DNA of 64,000 nucleotides, from positions 118,241-182,240 of the forward strand of contig NZ_PDYM01000002.1 of assembly GCF_002743055.1 (NCBI RefSeq), written 5' to 3'. Made by a program: the position numbers and the translations under genes. The notes beneath the pieces are model-generated. The model was not told the DNA's origin. It saw only the letters and a program-made list of their open reading frames with translations, and did not search any database. Positions 1 to 8,697 of the stretch are shown here, piece after piece (the first letter of the stretch is position 1; each line of letters starts with the position of its first letter). The DNA is from Sporosarcina sp. P13 (GTDB lineage Bacteria; Bacillota; Bacilli; Bacillales_A; Planococcaceae).

Positions 1-377
1 TATTCTTCTTCCATCGCTCGGAATGAATCATCGAGTAATCTGAAGATTCCTGCATTCGGCTTGTCCGACTCTGTTAACCGATCGATCAATTCAACGACTA
101 ATCCTGCATAAGCAGTCGTTTCGAGGTCGGAACGGATATGACGGACACTGCTGATTAGCTCTCCTTGCTCAAGTGACCCCATCCCCCTACTCGCTCGCAC
201 AAGGAAAAATCCATGTGTGAACGTTTGAGTAATAGCTGCCAGTCTGCTTGCAGGCTTTTTCGCACCCCTAGCCATCGCTGTAATTTTTCCAGCTTCTTTT
301 GAATAGATCGTAACGATTTTATTTGACTCTCCGTATGGGATGCTTTTAATGATAAACCCTTCAATCTTGTTTAACAA
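1..377 (-). CDS. recO: DNA repair protein RecO, N-terminal part (cut by window edge)
   Basis: RecO helps load RecA at gaps by working with RecF and RecR in recombinational repair. The visible 125 codons begin MLNKIEGFIIKSIPYGESN and run through an OB-fold-like N-terminal domain; the last visible residues, LLDDSFRAMEEE, belong to the helical region that follows. I chose a TTG start at 377 because a good Shine-Dalgarno sequence (AAGGGAAGAG) lies just upstream and the reading frame matches the family from the first residues. It lies downstream of era on the same strand with a 35-base gap, the order also seen in Bacillus subtilis. The C-terminal part, including any zinc-binding cysteines, lies outside the window. 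Confidence 0.9.
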   Translation of the reverse strand, partial: MLNKIEGFIIKSIPYGESNKIVTIYSKEAGKITAMARGAKKPASRLAAITQTFTHGFFLVRASRGMGSLEQGELISSVRHIRSDLETTAYAGLVVELIDRLTESDKPNAGIFRLLDDSFRAMEEE

Positions 378-412
378 AGCACTCTTCCCTTCATCATGGA
401 TAGATGAAGATG

Positions 413-1327
413 TTAATAATCTTCCTCATTGAATCCAAATTCTTTTAAACGACTTGGACGGTTACGCCAGTCTTTCTGAACTTTGACCCATAATTCCAGA
501 TACACTTTATGGCCAAGTAACATTTCGATATCTTTTCTTGCTTTTACGCCGACTTCTTTCAGTAATTTACCACCCTTACCGATAACTATTCCTTTTTGTG
601 AATCACGCTCTACGATTATCGTTGCACGGATATGTGTTTTATCGGTGGCAGGATCTTGCTCGATACTTTCAATAGCAACCGCAATGGAGTGCGGGATTTC
701 TTCTCGCGTCGTATGCAAAACCTTTTCACGAATCATTTCAGAAATGATAAAACGTTCTGGGTGATCCGTTACTTGTTCCGCATCATAAAATTGTGGACCT
801 TCTTCTAAATAGCTTTCCAGCGTTTCCACAAGACGCTCAATATTATTACCGTTCAATGCCGAAATCGGAACGACTTCAGCGAATTTCATTTCATTTGAAT
901 ACGAAGTAATAATCTCTAATAATTCATCTGGATGAACTAGGTCAATTTTGTTGATGACGAGGAACACCGGTGTTTCAGATTTTTCTAGCCACTCCATGAT
1001 AAAACGATCGCCCGTACCAATTTTTTCATCTGCATTGACCATGAACATGATAACGTCAACTTCACTCAATGTACTACGTGTCACTTTTAACATAAAGTCG
1101 CCAAGACGATGCTTCGGTTTGTGAACGCCTGGTGTATCGATGAAAATCATTTGGGACGTCTCACTTGTGACGATTCCTTGTACTTTGTTTCGAGTAGTTT
1201 GTGGCTTATCGCTCATGATTGCAATTTTTTGACCAACCATACGATTAATGAATGTGGATTTCCCTACGTTTGGACGTCCGATGATTGAAATAAAGCCTGA
1301 TTTAAATGGTTTATCTTTCTTCTGCAT
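413..1327 (-). CDS. era: GTPase Era
   Basis: Era is an essential GTPase that binds the 3' end of 16S rRNA and helps mature the 30S subunit at the membrane. The 304-residue protein has G1 GRPNVGKS near residue 18, the DTPG G3 motif near 64 and NKID G4 near 126. A C-terminal KH RNA-binding domain carries [11 protein letters not shown] near residue 250. Length is normal for the family. The ATG start has a strong AAGGAGGA site and lies inside the end of cdd (17-base overlap), so translation is probably coupled. The cdd-era-recO order is conserved in Bacillales. Confidence 0.98.
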   Translation of the reverse strand: MQKKDKPFKSGFISIIGRPNVGKSTFINRMVGQKIAIMSDKPQTTRNKVQGIVTSETSQMIFIDTPGVHKPKHRLGDFMLKVTRSTLSEVDVIMFMVNADEKIGTGDRFIMEWLEKSETPVFLVINKIDLVHPDELLEIITSYSNEMKFAEVVPISALNGNNIERLVETLESYLEEGPQFYDAEQVTDHPERFIISEMIREKVLHTTREEIPHSIAVAIESIEQDPATDKTHIRATIIVERDSQKGIVIGKGGKLLKEVGVKARKDIEMLLGHKVYLELWVKVQKDWRNRPSRLKEFGFNEEDY

Positions 1328-1721
1328 AGTCTAAATCCTCCTTGGAAAAAGCACCTGGTAATAATTTTTTAATAGTCGTCTCTTGTATGTTACCTTTTAG
1401 ATTCGTTAAATAAACGGGCATCGTTGGCGCACAAAACTCTGCAATGACTTGACGGCAAGCCCCGCATGGCGCAATTGGCCCTTCTGTGTCACCAATAACC
1501 GTAAGCGATTTAAAAGATTTCACACCTTCAGAAACCGCCTTGAAAATCGCTGTCCGTTCTGCACAGTTCGATAGTCCATAGGATGAATTCTCGATATTAC
1601 ATCCATGATAGATCGTCCCATCTTCGGCTTCTAGCGCGGCACCTACTGGGAACTTGGAGTACGGAACATAGGCCGTCTGCATGGCGATTTTTGCTTCATT
1701 CAATAGTTGTTCAATAGTCAT
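1311..1721 (-). CDS. cdd: Cytidine deaminase
   Basis: Cdd converts cytidine and deoxycytidine to uridine and deoxyuridine in pyrimidine salvage. The 136-residue product shows the zinc-site pattern CAERTAIF (Cys with the catalytic Glu) near residue 53 and PCGACRQV near 87, which supplies the other two cysteines of the homotetrameric cytidine deaminase class. The ATG at 1721 is preceded by TTGGAGTTG. It sits between dgkA and era and overlaps the start of era, so it is part of the long ybeY-dgkA-cdd-era-recO transcription unit. Confidence 0.97.
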   Translation of the reverse strand: MTIEQLLNEAKIAMQTAYVPYSKFPVGAALEAEDGTIYHGCNIENSSYGLSNCAERTAIFKAVSEGVKSFKSLTVIGDTEGPIAPCGACRQVIAEFCAPTMPVYLTNLKGNIQETTIKKLLPGAFSKEDLDYAEER

Positions 1722-1749
1722 CTAGTTCAACTCCAATTTTTAACATGTA

Positions 1750-2100
1750 TTAGCCAAACCATTTTGGCAAGAAAATTATGCAACCAATGATGGCACTGGC
1801 TATTGCGAAAATTAACACTGAGCCAGCCGCGATATCTTTAGCTTTTTTCGCTAGCGGATGGAAGTCTAGTGTGACGAGATCCACCACATATTCAACGGCT
1901 GTATTCATTAATTCAAGGGCCATCATCCCGCCAATCAAAAGAATAACGATGCACCATTCTGTGATAGAAAGACCTGTCAGTACCCCCGCAACGATTACGA
2001 TAATTGCGGATAACGCATGAGATTTCATATTCCGTCCATTCGCTAAGCCGTCTACAAGACCAGCCCATGCGTAGACGAATGATTTGAAAAACCTGTTCAT
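1750..2100 (-). CDS. dgkA: Diacylglycerol/undecaprenol kinase family membrane protein
   Basis: This is a small DagK-family kinase; in Gram-positive bacteria these enzymes mainly phosphorylate undecaprenol for cell-wall lipid carrier supply. The 116-residue protein starts MNRFFKSFVYAWAGL and has three hydrophobic helices with the conserved EWCIVILLIGGMMALELMNTAVE block around residues 50-70, containing the catalytic glutamate pattern ELMNTAVE. A longer reading from 2124 is open, but it would start inside ybeY without a ribosome-binding site; the ATG at 2100, four bases after the ybeY stop, fits the family N-terminus. Substrate choice between diacylglycerol and undecaprenol cannot be settled from sequence alone. 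Confidence 0.93.
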   Translation of the reverse strand: MNRFFKSFVYAWAGLVDGLANGRNMKSHALSAIIVIVAGVLTGLSITEWCIVILLIGGMMALELMNTAVEYVVDLVTLDFHPLAKKAKDIAAGSVLIFAIASAIIGCIIFLPKWFG

Positions 2101-2104
2101 TAGA

Positions 2105-2578
2105 TCACTGCCGTTCCAAGCCATAAGAAGTTAAGATTTTTGTTTGTCTTCCGAACATTTCCTTCTCTTGTTCTTCGTCTAAATGATCATATCCTAGCAA
2201 ATGCAGGAAACCATGTAGCGCTAAAAATCCAAGTTCTCGCTCAAATGTATGATTATACTCTGTTGCTTGGCGTTTTGCAGTGTCAATCGAAATAATAATA
2301 TCGCCAAGAACGACTGGCATATCACTTTCTTGAACAATAGCTACTTCTCCTTCTGATAATTCCTCTAGTGCAAAGGAGATCACATCTGTCGGCTGATCCT
2401 TCCCTCTATATTCAGCGTTCACTTCTTGGATTGCCGCATCATCCATAAACGTAATCGATAATTCATACAACCCTTCCAACCCTTCCATTTCCGCTGCATG
2501 GTTCAATAGATTCGTTATCAAGGCTTCTGAACTTTGATCAACTGCTTCTGTTTCATCTTCAAAATAAAAATCTATCAT
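2105..2578 (-). CDS. ybeY: Endoribonuclease YbeY
   Basis: YbeY is a zinc-dependent RNase-like protein that takes part in 16S rRNA 3'-end processing and ribosome quality control. The 157-residue protein has the diagnostic metal motif HGFLHLLGYDH near residue 120, which holds the three histidine ligands, and the RGKDQPTDVISF block near 60. The ATG at 2578 has an AAAGGAGC site. Its position after pgpH and before dgkA and era matches other Bacillales, and pairing with era fits a shared role in small-subunit maturation. Confidence 0.97.
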   Translation of the reverse strand: MIDFYFEDETEAVDQSSEALITNLLNHAAEMEGLEGLYELSITFMDDAAIQEVNAEYRGKDQPTDVISFALEELSEGEVAIVQESDMPVVLGDIIISIDTAKRQATEYNHTFERELGFLALHGFLHLLGYDHLDEEQEKEMFGRQTKILTSYGLERQ

Positions 2579-2596
2579 TTTGCTCGAGCTCCTTTT

Positions 2597-4711
2597 TCAA
2601 TCGGGATATTCAATTCGATTATGGAAAATTCCATTCAATGTTTCGCAAATTACTTTTTTCACTTGCTTGATCTCTTTCATCGATAAATCACATTCGTCAA
2701 ACTGATGATCTTCCACTTTCGCGCAAACAATGGATTCAACGAGAGCAGCAATTTTCGCTGGTGTCGGCTCTTTCATGGAACGCACTGCCGCTTCCACGCT
2801 ATCCGCAATCATAATGACCGCAATTTCTTTCGTTTGTGGCTTCGGACCAGGATACCTGAATTGCTGCTCTTGCACTTCTGGATCGTGTTCTTTTGCTTTG
2901 ACATAGAAGAACTTCAAAATACTCGTTCCATGATGCTGTCTCGCAATGTCGATCAGCTCAGCAGGCATATGATGCTTTTCTAATATTTTCGCACCATCTT
3001 CCGCGTGTGCAATAATAATATCACGACTCTTTTCCGGAGTCAGAGTATCATGTAGATTGTGGTTACCATGCTGGTTCTCTATGAAGAATCCTGGATGAAT
3101 CGTTTTGCCGATATCATGATAATAACTACCAACGCGGGCAAGTAACCCATTCGCACCAATCGACTCACATGCAACGTCCGCCAAATTCGCTACCATAATA
3201 CTATGGTGATATGTACCAGGTGTCTCCACTAATATTTTCTTCAGCAATGGATGATTTGGATTCGACAATTCAACGAGTCGCATATTCGAAAGCAATCGAA
3301 AACTAGATTCAAAAAATGGTAAAAGTCCCATTGTTAACGCACCTGATAAAACACCAGATGCAATGGCCGCAGCCGCATAAAAAATCAGTTCTGGCATCGT
3401 ATAAGTCGACTGTGTCATAAGCAAATAGAATACGATAAACAGCATATTCGATAACGCAACACCCAAACTCGTCTGCAAAATCGTTGAACGTCGCCCGTGT
3501 TCGTCGAGCAAATAAATACTAACAATCCCGCCAAATAATATATACAGCGCGACTTCCATCTGCATGATGGCAGCTACTCCCTCTTGCAACATGATTCCCG
3601 CAGTAGCTGCTGTGATAATCGTAGCTAACACAGCTATTCGTTCATTAATCAATAATTTAACGAGCATTGGAACTAAGGCCGTTGGGAATAAAAACGCAAT
3701 AAGTACATCGAATTCATGATCGATATAGCTAACGATTTTCATAAGAATCACCGCCATAAATAAGATGACATAAAAAATGAGCAATGCCTTCTTTTTAAGC
3801 GGCTCTGTATTTTTTGAATTCGTGAAGTGTATTGTGATTAAACCCGAGATGAACAGGACAAATAAGATGATGCCAAGCATCGGTTTAATTGAAGATTGAT
3901 TAGTTAATACGCCCGAAACTTTCAATTGATGATAAATATCACGATCAATCAGCTGTCCTTCTCTGACGATTACTTGTCCTTGTAAAATACGATTCGGTTC
4001 AATGGAAGCACGTGCATCTTCTTTGTTTTTTGTTGTCAATTGATCATCAACTACTTCAGTCTCCACAATCGCTGTGCGACCAATCATCAACGCTACGTCT
4101 AGCAAATCATTTGGTAACGTATTCGTTTGACGGATTCTCTGCTCCACTTCATAACGATGAATCGAAAGCTGGTCTTCTTTGAATGGTTTGGCTAGTACCT
4201 CACCAACCGCAAGCAATAGTAGCTCATGCAAATGATCTATATCTTTCTGATCAGCTGCTAGTAGTTGTTTTAATTGATCATCCGATAATAAGTAAAAAGA
4301 ATCGTCTTTCTCCATCCCTTTTAATTTTGCTCGTAGCTTCGTCAATTTATCATTCGCTGTAATCGTTTGATCTATTTTCGTTTCCACATTCACATCACTG
4401 ACCGCTGTAAAAATCGAACTAATGATCGCTTGTCTGTTTTTCATAATATCTTCCGAGTAACGATAAGCTGTTGGAACCGCCTGCTCTGCCCGCACTCGTT
4501 CAAGTTCTGTCTTGTCAGTATCTTCTATTGTTTTCGGTGAACGAATGGTTTTCGGTGAAATTTCATAAACCGAGATTTCATATGTTTCATTTTGATTGCT
4601 TCCATACATGAGGAAAAATAACAGCACACTGGACAGCGAGACGACAAGAAGTAAAAGAATGATAAAATTCACGTCACGAAGTTGTGAAAACAATCGTTTT
4701 AAAGCTGCCAA
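2597..4711 (-). CDS. pgpH: Cyclic-di-AMP phosphodiesterase PgpH (7TM-HD)
   Basis: PgpH-type proteins hydrolyse the essential second messenger c-di-AMP to pApA. The 704-residue protein (YqfF in Bacillus subtilis) has one N-terminal membrane helix (about residues 15-35), a large extracytoplasmic domain to about 275, a block of seven membrane helices to about 475, and a cytoplasmic HD domain with HHS near 500, YHDIGK near 530 and QHHGT further on. These are the expected metal and substrate residues. The start is TTG at 4711 behind GGGAGG; no better ATG fits. A terminator after phoH separates it partly from upstream genes. Confidence 0.96.
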   Translation of the reverse strand: MAALKRLFSQLRDVNFIILLLLVVSLSSVLLFFLMYGSNQNETYEISVYEISPKTIRSPKTIEDTDKTELERVRAEQAVPTAYRYSEDIMKNRQAIISSIFTAVSDVNVETKIDQTITANDKLTKLRAKLKGMEKDDSFYLLSDDQLKQLLAADQKDIDHLHELLLLAVGEVLAKPFKEDQLSIHRYEVEQRIRQTNTLPNDLLDVALMIGRTAIVETEVVDDQLTTKNKEDARASIEPNRILQGQVIVREGQLIDRDIYHQLKVSGVLTNQSSIKPMLGIILFVLFISGLITIHFTNSKNTEPLKKKALLIFYVILFMAVILMKIVSYIDHEFDVLIAFLFPTALVPMLVKLLINERIAVLATIITAATAGIMLQEGVAAIMQMEVALYILFGGIVSIYLLDEHGRRSTILQTSLGVALSNMLFIVFYLLMTQSTYTMPELIFYAAAAIASGVLSGALTMGLLPFFESSFRLLSNMRLVELSNPNHPLLKKILVETPGTYHHSIMVANLADVACESIGANGLLARVGSYYHDIGKTIHPGFFIENQHGNHNLHDTLTPEKSRDIIIAHAEDGAKILEKHHMPAELIDIARQHHGTSILKFFYVKAKEHDPEVQEQQFRYPGPKPQTKEIAVIMIADSVEAAVRSMKEPTPAKIAALVESIVCAKVEDHQFDECDLSMKEIKQVKKVICETLNGIFHNRIEYPD

Positions 4712-4763
4712 GAACTTGCCTCCCTTCTATGCCAGCCACCCACTATGTATCTATTTAGTTCAT

Positions 4764-4794
4764 GAAAAAAGCAGTCATTAATTCGATGACTGCT
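4764..4794 (-). terminator. Rho-independent terminator after phoH, overlapping its stop codon
   Basis: On the minus strand AGCAGTCAT and ATGACTGCT form a nine-pair stem with a seven-base loop, followed by TTTTTT. The 5' arm lies in the last codons of phoH and the TAA stop spans the stem-loop junction, so a terminating ribosome would cover the hairpin. Confidence 0.85.
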
Positions 4795-5740
4795 CTTTTT
4801 CGTATGCATCAATGATTTTCGCGACGATTGGGTGTCGTACAACATCGCCCTGCTCTAGGTAAATAAATTGAATATCTTGTACGTTTTTCAAAATTTTCTC
4901 CGCCACATTTAGTCCCGAGTCTACACCCCTAGGTAAGTCAATTTGCGTTTTGTCCCCCGTGATGACCATTTTTGAACCAAATCCTAAACGAGTTAAAAAC
5001 ATTTTCATTTGGGCTTTTGTTGTGTTTTGTGCTTCATCTAAAATGACAAATGCATCATCTAATGTACGGCCTCGCATATACGCAAGTGGTGCGATTTCAA
5101 TGACACCGCGTTCCATAAGTCGGTCGGTATGTTCTGCACCAAGTATATCATGAAGCGCATCATACAGCGGACGTAAGTAAGGATCGACCTTCTCTTTTAA
5201 GTCTCCAGGAAGGAAACCTAAACTCTCTCCTGCTTCTACAGCGGGACGCGTTAAGACGATTCGCTTAACAGAGCCGGATTTCATCGCTTGCACAGCCATA
5301 ACGACTGCGAGATACGTTTTTCCTGTTCCAGCAGGTCCAATACAGAAAACAAGATCTCTCGAACGGATCGTTTGCACGTACTCCCGCTGTCCGATTGTCT
5401 TCGCACGAATAACTTTGCCTTTTGTGTTGCGCGCAATTTCTTCATCATACAACGTAGCAAAATATTCGATCGTGCTGTTTTTCGCCATTTCAATTGCTGT
5501 CGCAACATCTCGTAAATTAATGTTGATGCCTTTGCGGATGACTTTCAATAATTGTTCTAGTAATGCCTTCGCTGCTTCAACCTGTTCTTCTTCCCCACTA
5601 ATTGAAACATTCTCGCCTCTTGTGCGGATTGAGACACTCAATTCTTCTTCGATCAACTTCATGTTTTGATCGGAAATACCGAGAAGCATAATCGCTTCGT
5701 TTGGCTCTTCAATATGCAATTGGATGGTTTGTTCGCTCAA
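4778..5740 (-). CDS. phoH: PhoH family ATPase
   Basis: PhoH-like proteins (PhoH, or YbeZ in Proteobacteria) are ATPases that often act with YbeY in RNA metabolism. The exact substrate is not settled. The 320-residue protein has an N-terminal KH-like segment (residues 1-100), then Walker A GPAGTGKT near 138 and Walker B FVILDEAQN near 235. The TTG start at 5740 lies nine to ten bases after AAGGAGA. It follows the sporulation gene yqfD by five bases and is ended by a hairpin embedded in its own stop codon. Confidence 0.95.
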   Translation of the reverse strand: MSEQTIQLHIEEPNEAIMLLGISDQNMKLIEEELSVSIRTRGENVSISGEEEQVEAAKALLEQLLKVIRKGININLRDVATAIEMAKNSTIEYFATLYDEEIARNTKGKVIRAKTIGQREYVQTIRSRDLVFCIGPAGTGKTYLAVVMAVQAMKSGSVKRIVLTRPAVEAGESLGFLPGDLKEKVDPYLRPLYDALHDILGAEHTDRLMERGVIEIAPLAYMRGRTLDDAFVILDEAQNTTKAQMKMFLTRLGFGSKMVITGDKTQIDLPRGVDSGLNVAEKILKNVQDIQFIYLEQGDVVRHPIVAKIIDAYEKEQSSN

Positions 5741-5745
5741 TATAT

Positions 5746-6837
5746 TCAGTCTCCTTGAGTTATCGGTCGTTTTTCAGCTATGTTTTCATTAAGTAAAAAT
5801 AGTATAGTCCCTTTCACTTTATCATTAGTGAAGGATACATGTAAAACATTTTCCTCTTTAATAATGCGCTCATTTGTTTTCTTTGACAATAAATCATACT
5901 TTAAAAGCGGCAGAATGACCGTCTCTTCCATTCCTTTCTCAAGTCGTACAGTATGCACAGGGTCCTCACGTGTTTGATTGAATAGTATCGGATTCCTAAA
6001 ACGAATAGTTCCTGCAGCATTTTCGTGCCAAGGTTTTTGCCAATCGATATGCATGTGTTCTTCCCCTTGAATGGAATACGTAACCGTTCGAGGTAATTCA
6101 AAATGATACTCCAACCAATAATCCGCAAATACTTCGCCATCTGCCCCGACGACTGTTTTTTTCTCCCCTTGTTCAAGAATTCCTGTAGCGAGCATATCCC
6201 CTTTCTTTACTGTCTGATGAATGACACTTGCACGTTCACCTCTTGTTAAAGCGAAATGGGTAATGACTCCTCCGGTTTTTGCCACGAGATGGGAGGGTGT
6301 TTCTTTCACTTCTTCTTTGACTTCAGCAGACAGTGGCGCTAGCATCGGTGAGACGATGAAAGACGTACCCATTTGTGTAAAACGGATCCATGACAAAGAC
6401 GATTCATCTTGCATCAGCAGTCTACGAATTTCATCTTCTTCAGGCAATTTAGAGAGCAGCGAAGGCACTTTGATATTTGCTTTTTCCAGTTTCATTTCAA
6501 TCCGCTCCGCCACTTCCGGTACTTCACTTTCCACTTTGATGTCCCACAAAAAGAGCGACGCACAAAGGGGAATGATACAACTTATGATAAATAATAAAGA
6601 AGAGAACAAACGATACTCTACCGTGTCGCTACCTACACGTGAAATCTTTACTTGCACTCGATACTTCCTTCTAAAACGTCTAATCTTCTCGATACCTTTA
6701 CGATCCGTTTCGAAATATACCGACTTTCCAGCCACATAGACATGCTGAATTTTGACATGCTCTGCCTGCAACTTGCCTAGAAATGCGGATGCCCTACCTA
6801 CATTAGTCAATTGAACTTCAAAGCGCTTATGACTCAT
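5746..6837 (-). CDS. yqfD: Sporulation protein YqfD
   Basis: YqfD is a mother-cell sporulation protein; in Bacillus subtilis its gene belongs to the sigma-E regulon and it is related to the stage IV sporulation protein family. The 363-residue product has a basic N-terminus, one membrane helix around residues 80-105 (LFSSLLFIISCIIPLCASL) and a long extracytoplasmic region. Its start overlaps the end of yqfC by 11 bases, which suggests coupled translation. Biochemical function is unknown. No catalytic motif is visible. Confidence 0.92.
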   Translation of the reverse strand: MSHKRFEVQLTNVGRASAFLGKLQAEHVKIQHVYVAGKSVYFETDRKGIEKIRRFRRKYRVQVKISRVGSDTVEYRLFSSLLFIISCIIPLCASLFLWDIKVESEVPEVAERIEMKLEKANIKVPSLLSKLPEEDEIRRLLMQDESSLSWIRFTQMGTSFIVSPMLAPLSAEVKEEVKETPSHLVAKTGGVITHFALTRGERASVIHQTVKKGDMLATGILEQGEKKTVVGADGEVFADYWLEYHFELPRTVTYSIQGEEHMHIDWQKPWHENAAGTIRFRNPILFNQTREDPVHTVRLEKGMEETVILPLLKYDLLSKKTNERIIKEENVLHVSFTNDKVKGTILFLLNENIAEKRPITQGD

Positions 6838-7084
6838 ACAAACGTTCCTCAGCGGGTTTATGTCGAATCGTCACTTCAATAAGTTCTGTAATCGATATAT
6901 GGGCATGTTGTTCAGTCAGTTCTAGAACCGTTACGTCTTCACCTCTGATGCTTAGGGCATAGTCATCTGTTTGAAAGGATACGGATTGTTCTGTCAAGGC
7001 TGTTAATTGGTAATAGCCTGTAATCCGTAATGAATTGAATTCATCTAAAATAATAGATGGATGAAGTGCGAATAATTTTTTCAC
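6827..7084 (-). CDS. yqfC: Sporulation protein YqfC (YabP/YqfC family)
   Basis: This 85-residue protein belongs to the YabP/YqfC family of small sporulation proteins. It shows the typical IRGEDVTVLELTEQHAHI segment near residues 46-63. The start is GTG at 7084. The only Shine-Dalgarno-like sequence upstream is AGGGGG, seven bases away, and that is the 3' arm of the terminator at 7092-7123. It is followed directly by overlapping yqfD, the conserved yqfC-yqfD pair. I did not find a convincing sigma-E promoter close upstream, so a promoter may lie inside the preceding gene. Confidence 0.9.
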   Translation of the reverse strand: MKKLFALHPSIILDEFNSLRITGYYQLTALTEQSVSFQTDDYALSIRGEDVTVLELTEQHAHISITELIEVTIRHKPAEERLYES

Positions 7085-7085
7085 G

Positions 7086-7123
7086 AAAAAACCCCCTGAC
7101 TCATCCTATGATGAGTCAGGGGG
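7086..7123 (-). terminator. Strong terminator whose 3' arm overlaps the yqfC ribosome-binding site
   Basis: The minus strand reads CCCCCTGACTCATC, a four-base loop ATAG, then GATGAGTCAGGGGG and TTTTTT. This is a perfect 14-pair stem with a U-tract. It ends the nfeD-floA-7132 operon. The GTG start of yqfC begins three bases after the U-tract begins to end, so AGGGGG of the stem is the only candidate Shine-Dalgarno sequence for yqfC. Confidence 0.92.
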
Positions 7124-7131
7124 TTACATGA

Positions 7132-7659
7132 TTACCGTTTAGCTTTTGGAGGACCTAAAATTTCCGAATAGACGATTCCCTGAAGCACTTGTTTCGAAGT
7201 TTTTGGAATCAAGTCTTCTTGCAGAATACGTGAGTCTTCCACTAGCACAGTTGGCCTCTCCGAACGGAGCCTACCTCTGCTTGGTTGGCGCTCGGAACGT
7301 TCCGCACGCGCTGGAGAAGCTGGTTTAGCCGGTCGTTGTTGCTGTTTCTGAGGTTTAGGCTGCTCTGGATAAAACACTTCTGTTTGCGGTGCCTGTGTCT
7401 GCTGCTTGGGTTCTTCCATTTCCGTCTGCAAGTCCTTGAATTCTCTCTGAATATCTTCAAACAAATCTCTTGAAAGATCTTTTAGTGAACGAGGCTTATT
7501 CGTAGGTGCCGCATTCGTACGTTCTGGTTCTAATTGCTTGGTTTGCGTATGAATCGGTCGTTGCTCGCTCGTTGGCTTCTGCTCTTCTGGCTTTTTTTTC
7601 TTTTTACCGAATAGCGAACTGAGCGCCAGCATGACAATCAATATAATGAGTTGTTCCAT
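7132..7659 (-). CDS. Unknown membrane-anchored Pro/Gln/Lys-rich protein
   Basis: I do not recognise this 175-residue protein. It starts with a short hydrophobic helix (MEQLIILIVMLALSSLFG), then a run of five lysines, then a low-complexity region rich in Pro, Gln, Glu and Arg to about residue 135. The C-terminal 40 residues are more regular (RPTVLVEDSRILQEDLIPK, then a short motif ending GPPKAKR). The ATG has an AAGGGGATG site. It occupies the place of the small membrane gene yqfB after floA in Bacillus subtilis but shows no clear similarity to it. A single-pass anchor with a cytoplasmic tail acting at FloA membrane domains is a guess from position only. Confidence 0.8.
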   Translation of the reverse strand: MEQLIILIVMLALSSLFGKKKKKPEEQKPTSEQRPIHTQTKQLEPERTNAAPTNKPRSLKDLSRDLFEDIQREFKDLQTEMEEPKQQTQAPQTEVFYPEQPKPQKQQQRPAKPASPARAERSERQPSRGRLRSERPTVLVEDSRILQEDLIPKTSKQVLQGIVYSEILGPPKAKR

Positions 7660-7692
7660 TATGCATCCCCTTCCCGGGAATTCATCGTGTAA

Positions 7693-8697
7693 TTAGTCTT
7701 TCTTATCTTCTTTAGGTTGCTGTTCTCCGCCTACCTTGCTAATGGAGTCACGCATACCTGTGTCGGCTTGAATATTTTTGTAGTTCATATAATCCATAAT
7801 ACCAATATTTCCAGAACGCAATGCTTCTGCCATCGCTAAAGGCACTTCAGCTTCTGCACCCACAACTTTAGAGCGCATCTCCTGTGTCTTCGCCTTCATC
7901 TCTTGCTCGCTAGCAACAGCCATTGCACGACGTTCTTCCGCTTTTGCTTGTGCAATATTCTTATCAGCCATCGCTTGCTCTGTCTGAAGTTCGGCACCGA
8001 TGTTTTTACCGATATCAACGTCCGCGATATCAATAGATAGAATTTCGAATGCTGTACCAGAATCTAGACCTTTTTTAAGAACGGTCTGAGAAATCATATC
8101 CGGATTTTCAAGTACTTTCGCGTGGCTGATGGAAGAACCGATTGTACTTACGATACCTTCACCAACCCGGGCAACTACTGTTTCTTCACCCGCACCACCG
8201 ACGAGGCGATCAATATTCGCACGTACTGTAATACGCGCTTTCGCCTTTACCTCGATACCGTTCATCGCAACACCTGCGATAAATGGTGTTTCGATAACTT
8301 TCGGGTTAACTGACATTTGAACTGCTTCAAGTACGTCACGTCCCGCCAAGTCAATCGCTTGTGCTCTTTCAAAAGTTAAGGCAATGTTCGCACGTTGCGC
8401 AGCGATTAATGCGTTAACTACACGGTCTACGTTACCCCCAGCTAAGTAATGACTTTCTAGTTGGTTAATCGATACTGTTAGGCCCGCCTTATGTGCTTTG
8501 ATTAGCGGATTAACGACTCTACTCGGAATAACCCGACGTAAACGCATCCCAATTAGTGTGAAGATACTTACTCGTACGCCTGCCGCAATGGCAGAAATCC
8601 ATAGCGCTACAGGGACAAATGTGAAGAATATTGCCAGTACGATAATAATGAAAAAGACTGCAGCTACCAGTCCTATCGTTCCTAGTCCCGTCATCAT
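7693..8697 (-). CDS. floA: Flotillin-like protein FloA
   Basis: FloA organises functional membrane microdomains and supports membrane fluidity, secretion and signalling. The 334-residue product has an N-terminal membrane-inserted hairpin (residues about 5-45), a PHB-like domain, and a C-terminal coiled region rich in Ala and Glu ([21 protein letters not shown] from about 245), as in YqfA of Bacillus subtilis. The start ATG overlaps the TGA stop of nfeD in an ATGA arrangement, so the two are coupled. NfeD and flotillin proteins commonly occur together. Confidence 0.96.
   Translation of the reverse strand: MMTGLGTIGLVAAVFFIIIVLAIFFTFVPVALWISAIAAGVRVSIFTLIGMRLRRVIPSRVVNPLIKAHKAGLTVSINQLESHYLAGGNVDRVVNALIAAQRANIALTFERAQAIDLAGRDVLEAVQMSVNPKVIETPFIAGVAMNGIEVKAKARITVRANIDRLVGGAGEETVVARVGEGIVSTIGSSISHAKVLENPDMISQTVLKKGLDSGTAFEILSIDIADVDIGKNIGAELQTEQAMADKNIAQAKAEERRAMAVASEQEMKAKTQEMRSKVVGAEAEVPLAMAEALRSGNIGIMDYMNYKNIQADTGMRDSISKVGGEQQPKEDKKD

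Noticed and set aside
155..364. 69-codon minus-strand open frame within recO
   Set aside because: It is shifted in frame against the RecO coding frame, which matches the family from residue 1 to the window edge.
6221..6739. 172-codon plus-strand open frame opposite yqfD
   Set aside because: Serine-rich antisense shadow without a ribosome-binding site or recognisable motif.
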